NCBI RefSeq assembly: GCF_031755915.1
Contig: NC_083387.1
Location: forward strand, 21,781,001 to 21,845,000
Source: Ziziphus jujuba
Taxonomy: Eukaryota; Streptophyta; Magnoliopsida; Rosales; Rhamnaceae
Length of the DNA: 64,000 nt
Direction of reading: 5' to 3'
Positions 44,124 to 56,400 of the stretch are shown here, piece after piece. The notes below the pieces were generated by a model that saw only the letters and a list, made by a program, of their open reading frames with translations, was not told where the DNA came from and searched no databases. How positions within the stretch are numbered: the stretch's first letter is position 1; each line of letters starts with the position of its first letter. The position numbers and the translations under genes were made by a program.

Positions 44124-45704
44124 ATGGTGTTTTCTCTGTTATCATCCTCGCCCCATTTTTATTTCCCAAGAAAACCCACAAACCTCATCCTCCCAATTCG
44201 ATGTTCTGCTGCTTATTCTGCTGCTTCTTCTTCTTCTTCTTCTTCGTCTCCTTCTCCTCCGGTTTCGACCACCACATCGGGGTCTTCGGTTCAGTTCGAT
44301 TTGAAAACCTATTGGACCACCCTGATTGCGGAGATCAATCAGAAGCTCGACGAAGCGATCCCGATTCGGTATCCTGAGCGGATCTATGAGGCCATGCGGT
44401 ATTCTGTCCTCGACGTGGGAGCCAAGCGTGCCCCGCCGGTCATGTGCGTCGCTGCTTGCGAGCTTTTTGGAGGAAACCGCCTAGCCGCTTTCCCAACCGC
44501 ATGTGCACTCGAAATGGTTTGTCTCGATTTTTGTTTATTTTTAATAAATTTTTCACCTTTTGTTTGTTGTTTATTTTTTCTGTTTGTTCGGTTAGAAATT
44601 TCATATTCAGGGGATGAGATTTTCTTTTTTTTTAGAAATTGTTCTTTGCTATTCTTCTGTGGGAAATTTTGATTGTTAAGGTTGCTTATTTGCTGTAATT
44701 GGTGCTGGAGGAAACGATTGGGTTCAAATTCCAATGTTGGATTTTTCGCTAAGAATATGTCCCTGATTTTTGCTTTGAATCCTGTTGTTTATTATCCTTA
44801 ACAGAGAACATTGCCTCCCTTAGCATCCTCGTAGCACAATAATATCAAAATTGGCAGTTTTATCTTCGTTAATTCAATAGTGAAAGTTGCTTGAATGGGA
44901 TGCTAAAAGAAAGAAAGTTCATTTTTTTTACACAAATTTTTATTTGACGATGGAGTGTTTGGTGCGAATTCGGAGCCAATAGAAACTATATTTGAAGCAG
45001 TTTGAAGTTTTGTTTCATATTGGTCAATCTCAAATTTACAGGTACATGCAGCTTCATTGATACATGATGATCTTCCCTGTATGGACGATGACCCTTCTCG
45101 CCGTGGCAAGCCCTCCAACCACACAATCTTCGGTGTTGACATGGCCATTCTTGCCGGTGACGCACTCTTCCCATTGGGATTTCGCCACATTGTCTCTCAC
45201 ACACCTTCCGACTTAGTGCCAGAGCCGCGCCTTCTCCGTGTAATCGCTGAGATTGCTCGTGCAGTTGGCTCAACTGGGATGGCTGCAGGACAGTTTCTTG
45301 ACCTGGAAGGCGGCCCCAACTCCATCGAATACGTGCAAGAAAAGAAGTTTGGAGAAATGGGTGAATTGTCCGCAGTTTGTGGAGGACTACTAGCCGGAGC
45401 TGAAGACGATGAGGTAGAGAGGTTGAGGAGGTATGGTAGAGCTGTTGGGGTATTGTATCAAGTGGTTGATGATATTATTGAAGAGAAGTCAAAGAGGGAA
45501 GAAGATAGTGAGAGGAAGGGAAAGGGGAAGAACTATGCAAGATTGTATGGGATTGAGAAGGCAATGAAGGTAGCAGAGGAGCTTAGAACAAAGGCTAAGA
45601 AGGAATTGGATGGGTTTGAGGAGTATGGAGAAACTGCTGTACCACTTTATAGCTTTGTGGATTATGCTGTTGATAGAGGTTTCAGTGTTGCAAAATCCAG
45701 TTGA
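44124..45704 (+). CDS. Geranylgeranyl diphosphate synthase small subunit type II (SSU-II), plastid
   Basis: Exons 44124-44516 and 45042-45704 with a phase-0 GT-AG intron (525 bp) encode 351 residues. Residues 1-~55 form a Ser-rich transit peptide. The body (YWTTLIAEINQKLDEAIP, MRYSVLDVGAKRAPPVMCVA) fits the Arabidopsis GGPPS12/SSU-II type as remembered. First Asp-rich motif DDLPCMDDD is at 140-148; the second region is DDIIE (274-278), lacking the final Asp of DDxxD. One CxxxC motif is intact (C108, C112), but the second reads LSAVC (240-244), Leu in place of the first Cys. Such subunits bind GGPPS or related large subunits and steer plastid GPP/GGPP output; alone they are weak or inactive. 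The 3' end region is duplicated downstream. Orthology and loss of the Cys need alignment. Confidence 0.88.
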
Positions 45705-45877
45705 TGAAAAAGAGAAATTTCGATCAGACTTTGGTATAAAGCATTATAAGAATGAAGAACAAGTAAGATCATTCTTAACTCATTATAGAAAAGGCCAACC
45801 CTTAAGCCTTAAGTCCTAGTGTTTGTATTTTCCTCTAAGATATAATTCTATTTCCCACCAGAAAGAAAGTGAAAAAG

Positions 45878-45919
<42 letters not shown>

Positions 45920-47010
45920 CCACTTTCCTGTAGAAATGTGGGATATATGCAAATTGGGATTGAGCTTGTTCGATATGAAAAGCAAAATGAAAGAACAAAA
46001 TGTTCTAGATGTGGTAGAAGAAAATTGATAATAGAAGCAGCAAATTGAATACCAACAAATTCTCACTGCTCTTTTGTATTCTAATTTTTGTAACGGGCTT
46101 GGGTTGTTCGCTTAATTTACTTTCCTCTGCATCTAACTTGAAGTCTATTATTAGGGGAAAAAATTAAATGAAAGAATTTGTCACTATCTGGCAAAAAATA
46201 TATATAATAAAAATTAAGAACAAAATAAATATGTTATTGTAGTTTTTAACTTTCCACATAGTTCTGTCTTTCCCTACTACTTCTTTTGTGGATATCCCCT
46301 TTCATATTTTGTGGATAATGTTGTATAATTTTGTTTTACCCTCTCAGATGACTTTCATTTTTATTTAATTTAATTTTTATTTTTTCTTTTTGGGCTAAAT
46401 CAAGTTGATGAAAAAGAGAATTTTGGATCAGATTATTGGTATAAAGCATTAAGAATGAGGAAGAGATAGCATCATTCTTAACTTATTATGGAAAAAGCCA
46501 AGCCTTAAGCTTTTAGTTTTTGTATTCTTCTCTAATATATAATCCTCTTTCACACCAGAAAGTGAAATAATCAAATAAATAACAAATAAATAAAAAGAAA
46601 AAGGGAAGAAGAAGGACCACTTTCCTATAGAACTGTGGGATATGTTAAATTGGAATTGAGTTTGTTCAACGTGAAAAGCAAAATGGGAGAAGAAAATGTT
46701 CAAGATGTGATAAACCAAACTCATAATAGAAGCCGCCAATTGAACACTAACGAAATTCTGGCTGTTGTTTAATCTTCTGCTTTTTATAAACGCCGGCGTT
46801 TCATCCTGAGTTGTTTGCTTTAGTTTTTGTGTTCCTCCTTTTTTTTTTTTTCTTTTTTTTTTTTTTTTTGAAAACCCCTCTGCATCTGATTTGATGATTA
46901 TGTTTTTGAAGTCTATTATTCGGGAAAGAAAAAAATGAAAAGAATTTGTTATTATTGGGTGAAAAATATATCATAAAATTTGAGAACAAAATAAATATGT
47001 TCTTTTTTTT
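45699..47010. repeat. Direct duplication of the GGPPS 3' end region
   Basis: Copy 1 (45699-46240) starts at the stop-codon region GTTGATGAAAAAGAGAA; copy 2 (about 46403-47010) repeats GTTGATGAAAAAGAGAATTT, GGTATAAAGCATT, ACCACTTTCCT.TAGAA..GT and GAAGTCTATTATT in the same order. Poly-A and poly-T insertions (45881-45915, 46840-46869) differ between copies. It carries no coding frame. Confidence 0.75.
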
Positions 47011-47447
47011 TTTAAATCTTTTGTGGATTTCATGATTCATGTTTTGTGATGATAAAATCTATTGTTTGAGAGGCAAGTTAAAAAAAAAAATAATAAAATA
47101 AAATAAAATACTATAATTTGATGAAAAATGTATCATGGGAGTAAGAAATGTAAAAATAAGAAAATGGAAGGAAAAAATTTAGACCATTACCAAAAAATGA
47201 TAAAATAAAAAAGTGGATTTTGGATACTAAAAACAAACAAAAAAAAAAAAAAAGAAAAAAAAAAGACAAAACAAAACAAGAAAAGCGGGCCCAGTGGAGC
47301 CCAGTTCAAAGAATCATGATGAAATGGCAGGAACGCAATCTCTTCCTTCAGATCCCAATCTGAACCACCGTTACCAAAACCGTACCAAGAAGCAAGAACA
47401 AGAAGAAGAAGAGGAAAACAAAAAAAAAAAAAAAAAAAGAAAAAAAA
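47011..47447. other. Spacer and 5' leader of the F-box gene
   Basis: A-rich sequence with several poly-A tracts; AGAAGAAGAAGAGG and an A-rich leader directly precede the ATG at 47448. No TATA box is evident. Confidence 0.35.
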
Positions 47448-50400
47448 ATGACGGAGAAAAACGATGATGGTCATGGTGTTGAGAGCCTGGATTTCCTGCC
47501 CTCGACTCTACTGGAAACCATCATGACGAAGCTCGATGTCTCATCAATCTGCTCCGTCGCCATCACTTGCAGAACTTTCAAGTCCTGCGTTTCCAATATT
47601 CTCTCTTTCATCCCCAATTTCCACCTCCTTGTATGTAAATTCTTCTCTTCCTTCCCAAATACCCTTAATACATCTGCTTAATTTTGATAATTTCCCCTCC
47701 ATACCCATCTTTTTTTTTTTTTTTTTGTAGTTTAATTTTTAGTTTGATGTATGAATCAGGAAATGTTGGAAATTTTGTAGATTCTACCAAATATTCAAAT
47801 TGAACATACGTGGAAGCATAATTGGAATGAAAGAAAGATTGAATTTTATGTGTTTTCTCTTAATCTGTATCTAGAAAATCATCAATTTCGGAATTGGGTA
47901 TCGTGTTTTTTTTTTTTTTTTCCCTTGATTTTTCAACTGAATGCGTCTTCGTAATTTTATTGTTGTTTAAGGAAATTGCACCTTCGGTGGATTTGTTGCG
48001 GCCTCTACTGCCGGAAAATCCATATCTGAGGAGCCTAAAGGTAGACTGTGGTAAGCTTGATGATTCAGCGATTGAGATTTTGCTAAGGCCTTCTTTGCGA
48101 GAGCTTTGTCTTGTCAATTGCTCGGATTTTAGCGGGAAGTTGCTCTCTGAGATTGGAAGCATGTGCAATAATCTAAGGTTTGCTCTCATGCTATATGCAT
48201 CTAATAAGATAGTGGATTATATGTGTGTGTGTGTGTGTGTGTGTGAAATACGTGTATATATGTTTTGCTCGATCATGAACTCGTTGATGTTAAATACGTG
48301 TAAGCGTTGATCATAATCCCACTTTCCTGTTTGAAATGCTTTTGTTATTTGCTTTCTGGGTAATGGGTATGTACTTCCCTTCAGGTCTCTGTGCTTGGGA
48401 TCGGTGGCTGAAAAAAGAGGACGGGCAATTCACATTTCTGATTTGGAGGAGTTACTCAGTGGTTGTACTCAGTTAGAAGTAAGGAATGATTGAAAATCAA
48501 AGATTGAATGAAATAAATGAACTTTTAGAAAGATTATGTAAGCAAGTGGTTGATAAGATTTTTTAAGTAACATGGCATCAATTTATCCTGAAGAGACATA
48601 ACGTGTAGTATCTGACTAGGTTGGCCTTTAACTGATGATTTTAACATTTTCTTAATGACAGCAAAGTGCCGAAGTTCCTTTGTTGCTCAACTTAACTGCA
48701 GTGATGAAATTCTGTTATATTTTTATAAGTAGTTTCTTTTTTGGAACAGATGACCAGTCATTGCAATTAAATACTCACTCAATTTGGTACAGCATGAATA
48801 GATCAGGTTCTCAGCAAGCTTTCAGCATATATCTACAATGCACATGCAGTTTTATGCATTCATAAAGAATTATCATAACTGAATCTTTTTCTCCTTTTTT
48901 TTTTTTTTCCTTTTTTTTCTTTTTTTTGGCTGCAAGTATATTCCTCCTTTTGCGCTCACATGACAACAAGAGTACTTACAATTTTGCCTAGGAAGGATGG
49001 GGCTGTTGTTCTAATTGCTTCTTAATCACCAATATTTAATAGATATTTCTGTTTTTGTAATATACTCGTTTGATATATTTGCTTTATCTTTTAACTACTT
49101 AATTTTGGCCATCTAATATATGTTTTTATTCTGGTAGGCACTCGTCCTCATGTTTGACGTCTCATTATTTCTTCGTCATAATTTTGCTCGAGTTTGGGCT
49201 TTGGCATCAAAAAAGCTAACTTCTCTTGAGATTGGCTACATCTCATCTGTAATGGTGACTGAACTGCTTAGCCCAAATTTAGGATTTAATCAATCGCCAA
49301 ACCATATTCAATCTTCCATATTGCCAAGCATTCAGAAATTGTGCCTTTCAGTTGACTATATAACTGATGCCATGGTGAGTACGATTTCTAAAGGTCTTAT
49401 GTACTTGAGTCACTTGGATCTTCGAGATGCACCTATCATCGAACCAAGAGTTACATTTGACCTTACAAATGCTGGCCTTCAACTAATTAATCAGCATGGA
49501 AAATTGAAGCATCTGTCATTGGTCCGTAGCCAGGAATTCCTCTTTACCTATTTTAGAAGAGTAAATGATCTAGGCCTCCTCCTAATGGCTGATAAGTGTG
49601 CAAACATGGAAAGCATATATCTTGGTGGCTTCTGCCGTGTTACAGACACAGGTTTCAAAACGATCTTGCATTCATGTTCCAAATTATATAAGCTTAGAGT
49701 GTCTCATGGAACCCAATTAACTGATTTGGTTTTCCATGATATTTCTGCAACATCCCTCTCTCTACTACATGTCAGCTTGAGATGGTGTAATCTGATAACC
49801 AACTATGCAGTTGCCAATTTGGCATCTAATAAGGACCTTAAAGTTCTTGATTTGAGACATTGTAGAAACCTTGGGGATGACGCTCTCCGAGCCATAAGGA
49901 ATCTCCCAAAGTTGAAGATCTTACTATTGGATGGCTCTGATATAAGTGATGCAGGACTGGCTTACTTAAGGCCTAGGGTTATACGGTCACTAGTTTCATT
50001 GTCTGTTAGAGGATGCAAAAAACTAACAGATAAAGGCCTCTCTGCACTTTTCGATGGCTCCTCCATAACAGAGTTGCGAGAATTGGACCTATCGAATCTT
50101 CCTAATCTCTCTGACAATGGAGTCCTATTACTGGCAAAAAGTAGGATACCAATTTTTGAATTACGAATGCGACAATGCCCACTCATAGGCGACACGTCAA
50201 TCATGGCATTAGCCTCGATGCAGGTTGACGAGGACCGGTGGCATGGTAATAGCCTGCGGTTGTTGGATCTATATAACTGTGGTGGCATAACACAGCTTTC
50301 CTTCCGGTGGTTAAAGAAACCATACTTTCCAAGGTTGAGATGGTTGGGAGTGACAGGGTGTGTAAATAGAGACATGGTTGATGCTTTAGCTCGGAGTAGA

Positions 50401-50586
50401 CCATTCTTGCATGTGGCATGCCATGGTGAGGAGCTGGGGTCTGAGCAATGGGATAGCTCTGACGGGTTGTTTACGCATGACTATGATGAAGTGGATGAGC
50501 TTGAACAGTGGCTTCTAGAAGGAGAGGGTGAGAGTGATGATGAAGAGATGGTGGATGCAGAAGATAATGCAGAACTCTTGCAGTAA
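47448..50586 (+). CDS. F-box/LRR protein, FBL10-like
   Basis: Four exons (47448-47630, 47972-48177, 48385-48478, 49138-50586), all with GT-AG introns and consistent phases, encode 643 residues. An N-terminal F-box (DFLPSTLLETIMTKLDVSSI then CSVAITCRTFKSCVS) is followed by about a dozen degenerate cysteine-type LRRs, such as LKVLDLRHCRNLGDDALRAI and LVSLSVRGCKKLTDKGLSAL, and an acidic C-terminus (EGEGESDDEEMVDAEDNAEL). Length and layout match Arabidopsis FBL10 (At2g17020, ~656 residues) as remembered. F-box proteins are substrate receptors of SCF ubiquitin ligases; the LRRs would hold the target, which is unknown. The ATG is the first in frame and lies eight codons before the F-box-region start. 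No breaks seen. Confidence 0.88.
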
Positions 50587-53016
50587 TTTAGTAAGATGTT
50601 GTTGTTGTTGCTGTTGTTGTAGTGTGTGTACTATATATATGTACAATATTGTTTTGTTATTTATGTAACTTTATCATCTAGTTAGTCATTAGAGCTTAGT
50701 AGGTTAGCAGACTGCATCCATTTATGTTGTTTGTAAGGACTAAGGAACTTTATTATTATATTAGCTTAAAGGCCAAGAAATATCATCAGCTGCTACTGAC
50801 GATGAAAAAATGGCGATGCGGAACTCACGAATTAATCCGCACAAATAACGTGTTTATGCAGTATGTATATATATACATGCAAGTTTGATTGCTTTTGTTA
50901 ACATGATCTATGGCTTTATATTCCATGTTCGCTGGTTACAACCCATTTATTGTGTTTAGGACTGCCTATTGTTGGTTTGAATTTTAGTGCATGGTAATAC
51001 TTAAGATAACATTAACCATGCCGTATAAATTACTCAGTGATAGATTTGGATTCCACCAGAAATGTAAAACGATGTGATTGGAAATTTCGAGTTTTGACCT
51101 AAATGTTGTTGAGAAAATCTTGAAGTGACTCCACGGAGCTTGCTCTATGTATATAAAGTGTGTTTGGCATTGGAAGGGAATTTTTCCTATGTTGGCGAAT
51201 TATTTGGTACTAGAGAGAAAATGCGCATAGGCTATTAGATCTGATGGAAACCCAAGAGGTTGGAGCTCCGAGAGACAAACATGAGCAAAGACCAAGCTGT
51301 AAGTAGGATACCACCTTAAATGTTTTTTTCTGGTGGTTGATGATGGAAAGGAAAACTGTGGACTATTTTCAAAGGGTATATGAGTATCCAAAGCATGAGG
51401 TTTGCAAATCTATATTGCTGCTTGCTGGGCGTGGCCACAGAAAGTGACACTGTCTGGCTTTTCACGTGTTAATGGTCATGGGCTAGAATATTCTTTTGGT
51501 GACTTAATTTTTCTACAAATATCCTATGTCTAGATCTCTCTCTAATTTTTCATACCCAAGAATTATCTGCTAAGTTTGGACACGTCACCAAGCACCCACA
51601 ATTTTCAAAGTGCATGAATGTTAACTGGTTGCTGTCTTTTCCATCAGTAGTTAGCTTGGATAAGAACAAAAATAAGTAAATACACACATTTTTCTTTGTT
51701 TTTGGGTTAAACATATATACTCACCCATAATACAGGAAAATTTCTTATCCTGTCTACTACTGATAATGATATATCAAAGTTTTTAATTGATTTTAGATTT
51801 TTAGCATAATTCTATGAGGACGATTTAATTCCCTATCAGAATGATGGGATAATAATAAGCTAGAATCTTTAAAGCGTCCACTTTCTATCATCCAATGGAA
51901 CGTGGCTTCTGTGTTCCATTGTCACTTAAATCTGGGCAATAAGGCCCAGTAGAAAGCTTCTGCATATAACTAGGATTACTACTTTATCAAGTTTTTTAGA
52001 AACGGGGAACAAAGATCAAGAGCGTAAACCAGTTTGATAGGTATTAGCCTGATTTGAGTAGACTATTTTTGTTGTACAAAAAAAAAAAAGAAAAAAAAAA
52101 CCCATTAAATTAAAGGGGCCAGTAGAACTCTGAGCACAGTTTTCTTCATACTAGTAGATGCAATTTGCACTGTCAAAAAAGTACATTTCCTGTTTCCGAG
52201 ATCTGCGAAAAACTCTGAACTAAATGCTTTGTTTCGTTTCATGTCCAAAAGAAGCTTCAGTAATGTGGAGGCCAAAATTTACCCCTTTTAAACTACCTTT
52301 TATACCCATAAATTTTTGTCTCTTTCTATAAAAATTTCATCAAGAAAAATATGCCAAAGGACCTCAATTTGATTAATGTTCTATGATTCCATAGTCAGTA
52401 AGGTCAATGATCATTCTTTGACACATCTCAAAGTTATCCCTTTACAAAATTGTCTGACATTCAATAGCATTAAAACACTCCCATAAATGACAATTTTTTC
52501 AAATTGTCGCTAGCACTACAGGAAGTATGCTCTTATTCGATGGGATAGAATTTATTTTTGAAAATGTAGAAATTTATTATATGATTTTATCTTATGGGAT
52601 AGAATTTATTTTAGAAAAAGTAATAGGCTATAATGGAAAAGACTGTAGCTAGACCTATAAAAATAAAGGATAGATCTACTTCCGAGGGTCCTTATAATTA
52701 ACGGTCATCATCGTTTACAAATACAAAGTGTCCTTTTATTTGTGAAAGGATTGAATCGTACAATCAATTTTACTTTATAAAGGAAAAAACCTATAATTTA
52801 TATACCAAGGTTTGTTAAAGATATTATCCACTAGCCCTTGTCAAATCTCATATATAGTTATGAAGTATAAGTAGGACTTTGGGTCGTCTTGTTACCGTTA
52901 TCAATCACAACTAGTGGTTCAACATCAACTGTAATTTTTGCATCCATATATAATATAATAGTGTAAAGGCCAAAAAAAATAAAAAAAAAAAAAAACTCTT
53001 AGCTTTTATAGTTAAA
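50587..53016. other. Intergenic, no gene seen
   Basis: 3' flank of the F-box gene with a (TTG)n-like stretch at 50597-50620, then unremarkable AT-rich sequence. A(n) tracts occur at 52079-52100 and 52981-52995, the last just before the retrotransposon. Confidence 0.5.
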
Positions 53017-53464
53017 TGTCACGGGCCTAACTTTTTCGATATTTCTGTACGACATTTAGCACATCCTTTACTAAGTAAGTCTTGCTCATAAGCTAGCACA
53101 AAGCGGAAGCTAAGAAAAATAGAATAGGAAGTAGGAGAGTTTAAGAAAATCTGGAAAATACTTGTATTGCTAGAATACTTGGATATCTTACAAATGAGAG
53201 TCCAATCCTTTATATAGAGAGCTTGGCACATATCACAAAAATACAAGGTTTTAGATATGTACACATGGAATACATCTAAATGAGGTTCTAGAGTATTCTA
53301 CTATATATTTACAAGAATTATTCTAGAGAAATTCTCATCTATATTTGTCTAAGTTTCTCTTGAATCTTCTAGAATATTCCGGACTTCTTTTGAATCTTTA
53401 CGGAGAGTGTAGAACCTTCCGGCTAAACCTCAAGGTTTTCACCTTTTTTGCACGAAACGTGACA
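53017..53464 (-). repeat. 3' LTR of the chromovirus
   Basis: 448 bp, TG...CA ends. Aligns end to end with the LTR at 58152-58599 without net length change. Confidence 0.93.
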
Positions 53465-53477
53465 CCCTCCTCCACCT
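53465..53477 (-). other. Polypurine tract
   Basis: Minus-strand AGGTGGAGGAGGG immediately before the 3' LTR; the usual plus-strand primer for reverse transcription. Confidence 0.8.
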
Positions 53478-56400
53478 AATCTCGCAACTCCCTCGTCGCG
53501 TGTTCTTCCTTAAACCTCCGAATGTGGTCTTTGAATTGCCATGAAGCCCTTTCATGCTCCCAACTAGCTTCACTATCCTGTAGGTTCTTCCACTTCACTA
53601 GGTACTCGATATAGTTAGGCACTCTTCTACGTCGTATGATCCGATCCGCAAGTATAGCCTCTACGTCCTTGTCAAACGAAGTCACAACCGCCGTAGATGG
53701 CCTCTTTGATTCTGCACGACTAGGGTCTTCCATGTCTTGATGATAAGGCTTTAAGAGACTCACATGGAAAACAGGATGAATCTTCAACTTAGGAGGCAGT
53801 TGTAGTTTATAGGAAACCTTACCCACCTTCCTCACAATAGGAAATGGTCCCTCATAACGTCGTACCAACCCCTTATATACCTTTCGTAGGGCCTTGAATT
53901 GTTAAGGTAGTAGCTTTATCATGACCAAATCCCCTTCTTCGAATACTACATGCCTTCTCTTGGTGTCTACCCACTTCTTCATATTCTTAGATGCCTTGTC
54001 CAAGTGTGCTCTAACTAAATCAGCTTGTTCCTCCCAAGACTTGGCAAACTTGTAGGCAGCAAGGCTTTTACCTCTATAGCTCGAGGCTAAGGCATTAGGA
54101 GTCATAGGTTGTCTCCCCGTCACGATCTCAAATGGACTTCTATTAGTTCATTCACTTCTTTGTAAGTTGTAGGAGAATTGAGCCACATCAAGCTAATTAG
54201 CCCAATCTCTTTGGTTGGCACTCACATAGTGCCTCAAGTAGAGCTCCAATAAAGTAATAGTGTGCTCCGTTTGCCCATCACTTTGCAGGTGGAAGCTTGT
54301 GGAAGAGTTCAAATCTAAACCAAGAAGTTTGAAGAGCTCGGTCCAAAACCTTCCGGTGAATCGAGAGTCTCGATCACTCACTATGTTGCTAGGTACTCCC
54401 CACAGCTTTACCACATGCCTTAGAAATAGTCGGGCCGTCTACTCTGCTGTGCAATCCATAGAAGTAGGGATAAAGGTAAAATACTTGCTAAATCGATCCA
54501 CCACGACGATAATTCTATCATAGCCCTCCGACTTAGGTAAACAAGTGATGAAATCCATCGAAACACTCTCCCATGGTCCATTCAGAATGGGCAATAGATC
54601 TAACAACACTCCTTGTTGCTTTTGCTCTATCTTATTTTGTTGGTACACAAGACATGTCCTTACATATACCTCCACATCATCCCTCATATAGGGCCAATGA
54701 TATGTAGCTCCTATTAAGGCTAGAGTGCGTCGAGTGCTCGGGTGGCCAGCCCACTTGGTGTCGTGGCACTCCTTGATCAATTTCTTCTTAGGTTGTCCTT
54801 CTTTGGCACATATATGCGATCCCCCGTAGTGTAGAGCAAGTCATGTCTTACCCAAAATCGCCTAGTCTTTCCCTCGTTGACTAAGACCATGATGTTCTTT
54901 GCCATGGGGTCTTGTGGGAGTCCTTCCTTGATGCGATCCAGCAAGGTGCACTCGGGCCTACTTATGGATGGAAGTTCGGCCTTCTTACTAAGTGCGTCCG
55001 CCACCACATTCCCCTTCCCCGGCTTGTATTACATCTGGTAATAGAACTCCGCCAAGAAGTCTTGCCATCGAGCTTGCTTGAGGGTGAGCTTCTTTTGGGT
55101 TTAGAAATAACTAGTGGCGATGTTATCCGTCATGATGGTAAAGAAGCTCCCTAAAAGGTAATGCCTCCACGTGCGTAGGCAATGGATGACCACCATCATC
55201 TCCTTCTTTTGCACCGTATAGTGCCACTCCGTGTCATTGAGTTTTCTACTTTCGAATGCAATTGAGTGCCCATCTTGCATTAGCACCCCACCTATAACAA
55301 AATCCGATGCATCCGTGTGCACCTCGAATGGCCTAGAGTGGTCAGGCAAGCACAACACCGGTTCCTTCGTGATTGCTTTTTTTAGATCTTCAAAGGCTTG
55401 TTGGCACTTCTCCGTCCAACTCCAAGCTTGGTTTTTCTTCAACATGTTGGTCAATGGAGTAGCCCTTGCCGAGTAGCCTTTGAGAAACCATCGGTAGTAG
55501 TTGACAAGGCCTAAGAAAGATCTTAATTCATGTACTTTGGTTGGTGGTTCCCACTATTGTATAGCTTGCACCTTTGCTTCATCCATCATAAGTTTCCCAT
55601 CCTTGATCTTGTGCCCCAAGAACATAACTTCTTCTTGTGCGAAGGAGCACTTTTCTAGCTTGATATATAACTCGTTGTCTTGTAGCACTTGGAAGACTTG
55701 TCTAAGGTGTTGTAAGTGTTCTTCCATAGTGCTGCTATATAGGACAATATCATCCAGGTATACTACTACGAAGCAATCAAGATATGGGTGGAGTAGCTTA
55801 TTCATCAAGGTGCAAAACGTTGCAAGAGCATTTGTCAAACCAAAAGGCATCACTAGAAATTCATAGGAACCATACCTCGTGATGCATGTGGTCTTGGCCT
55901 CATCACCTTCGACTATGCGCACTTGATAGCACCCGGAGCAAAGGTCAAGCTTGGTTGAGTACTTTGCCTTGCCAAGTTGATTGAAAAGATCTGCAATGAG
56001 AGGAATGGGGTACTTGTTCTTGGTGGTGATCTTGTTTAAAGCTCGATAGTCAATACATATCCGCAGCGACCTATCCTTCTTCTTTTAAAACAACACCGGT
56101 GCACCATATGAAGCTTTCGAAGGTCTTATGTAACCCGCATTGACAAGGTCCCTGAGTTGCCTCCTAAGCTCTTCCAATTCTGGCGGTGCCATGCGATAGG
56201 GGCTCATGGCGAGTGGCTTGGTCCTCGGTTCCAACTCGATCTTGTGATCCACCTCCCTACTAGGTGATAGTTTCTTGGGCAACTCCTTAGGCATCACGCC
56301 CTCAAACTCCTTTAGTACCTTTTGCACCTTGGAAGATATTGGGTGTCCCTATGGCCATCGAGCTCTTGAATAACAACTAAATAGGTTTGCTCCTCCTTCT

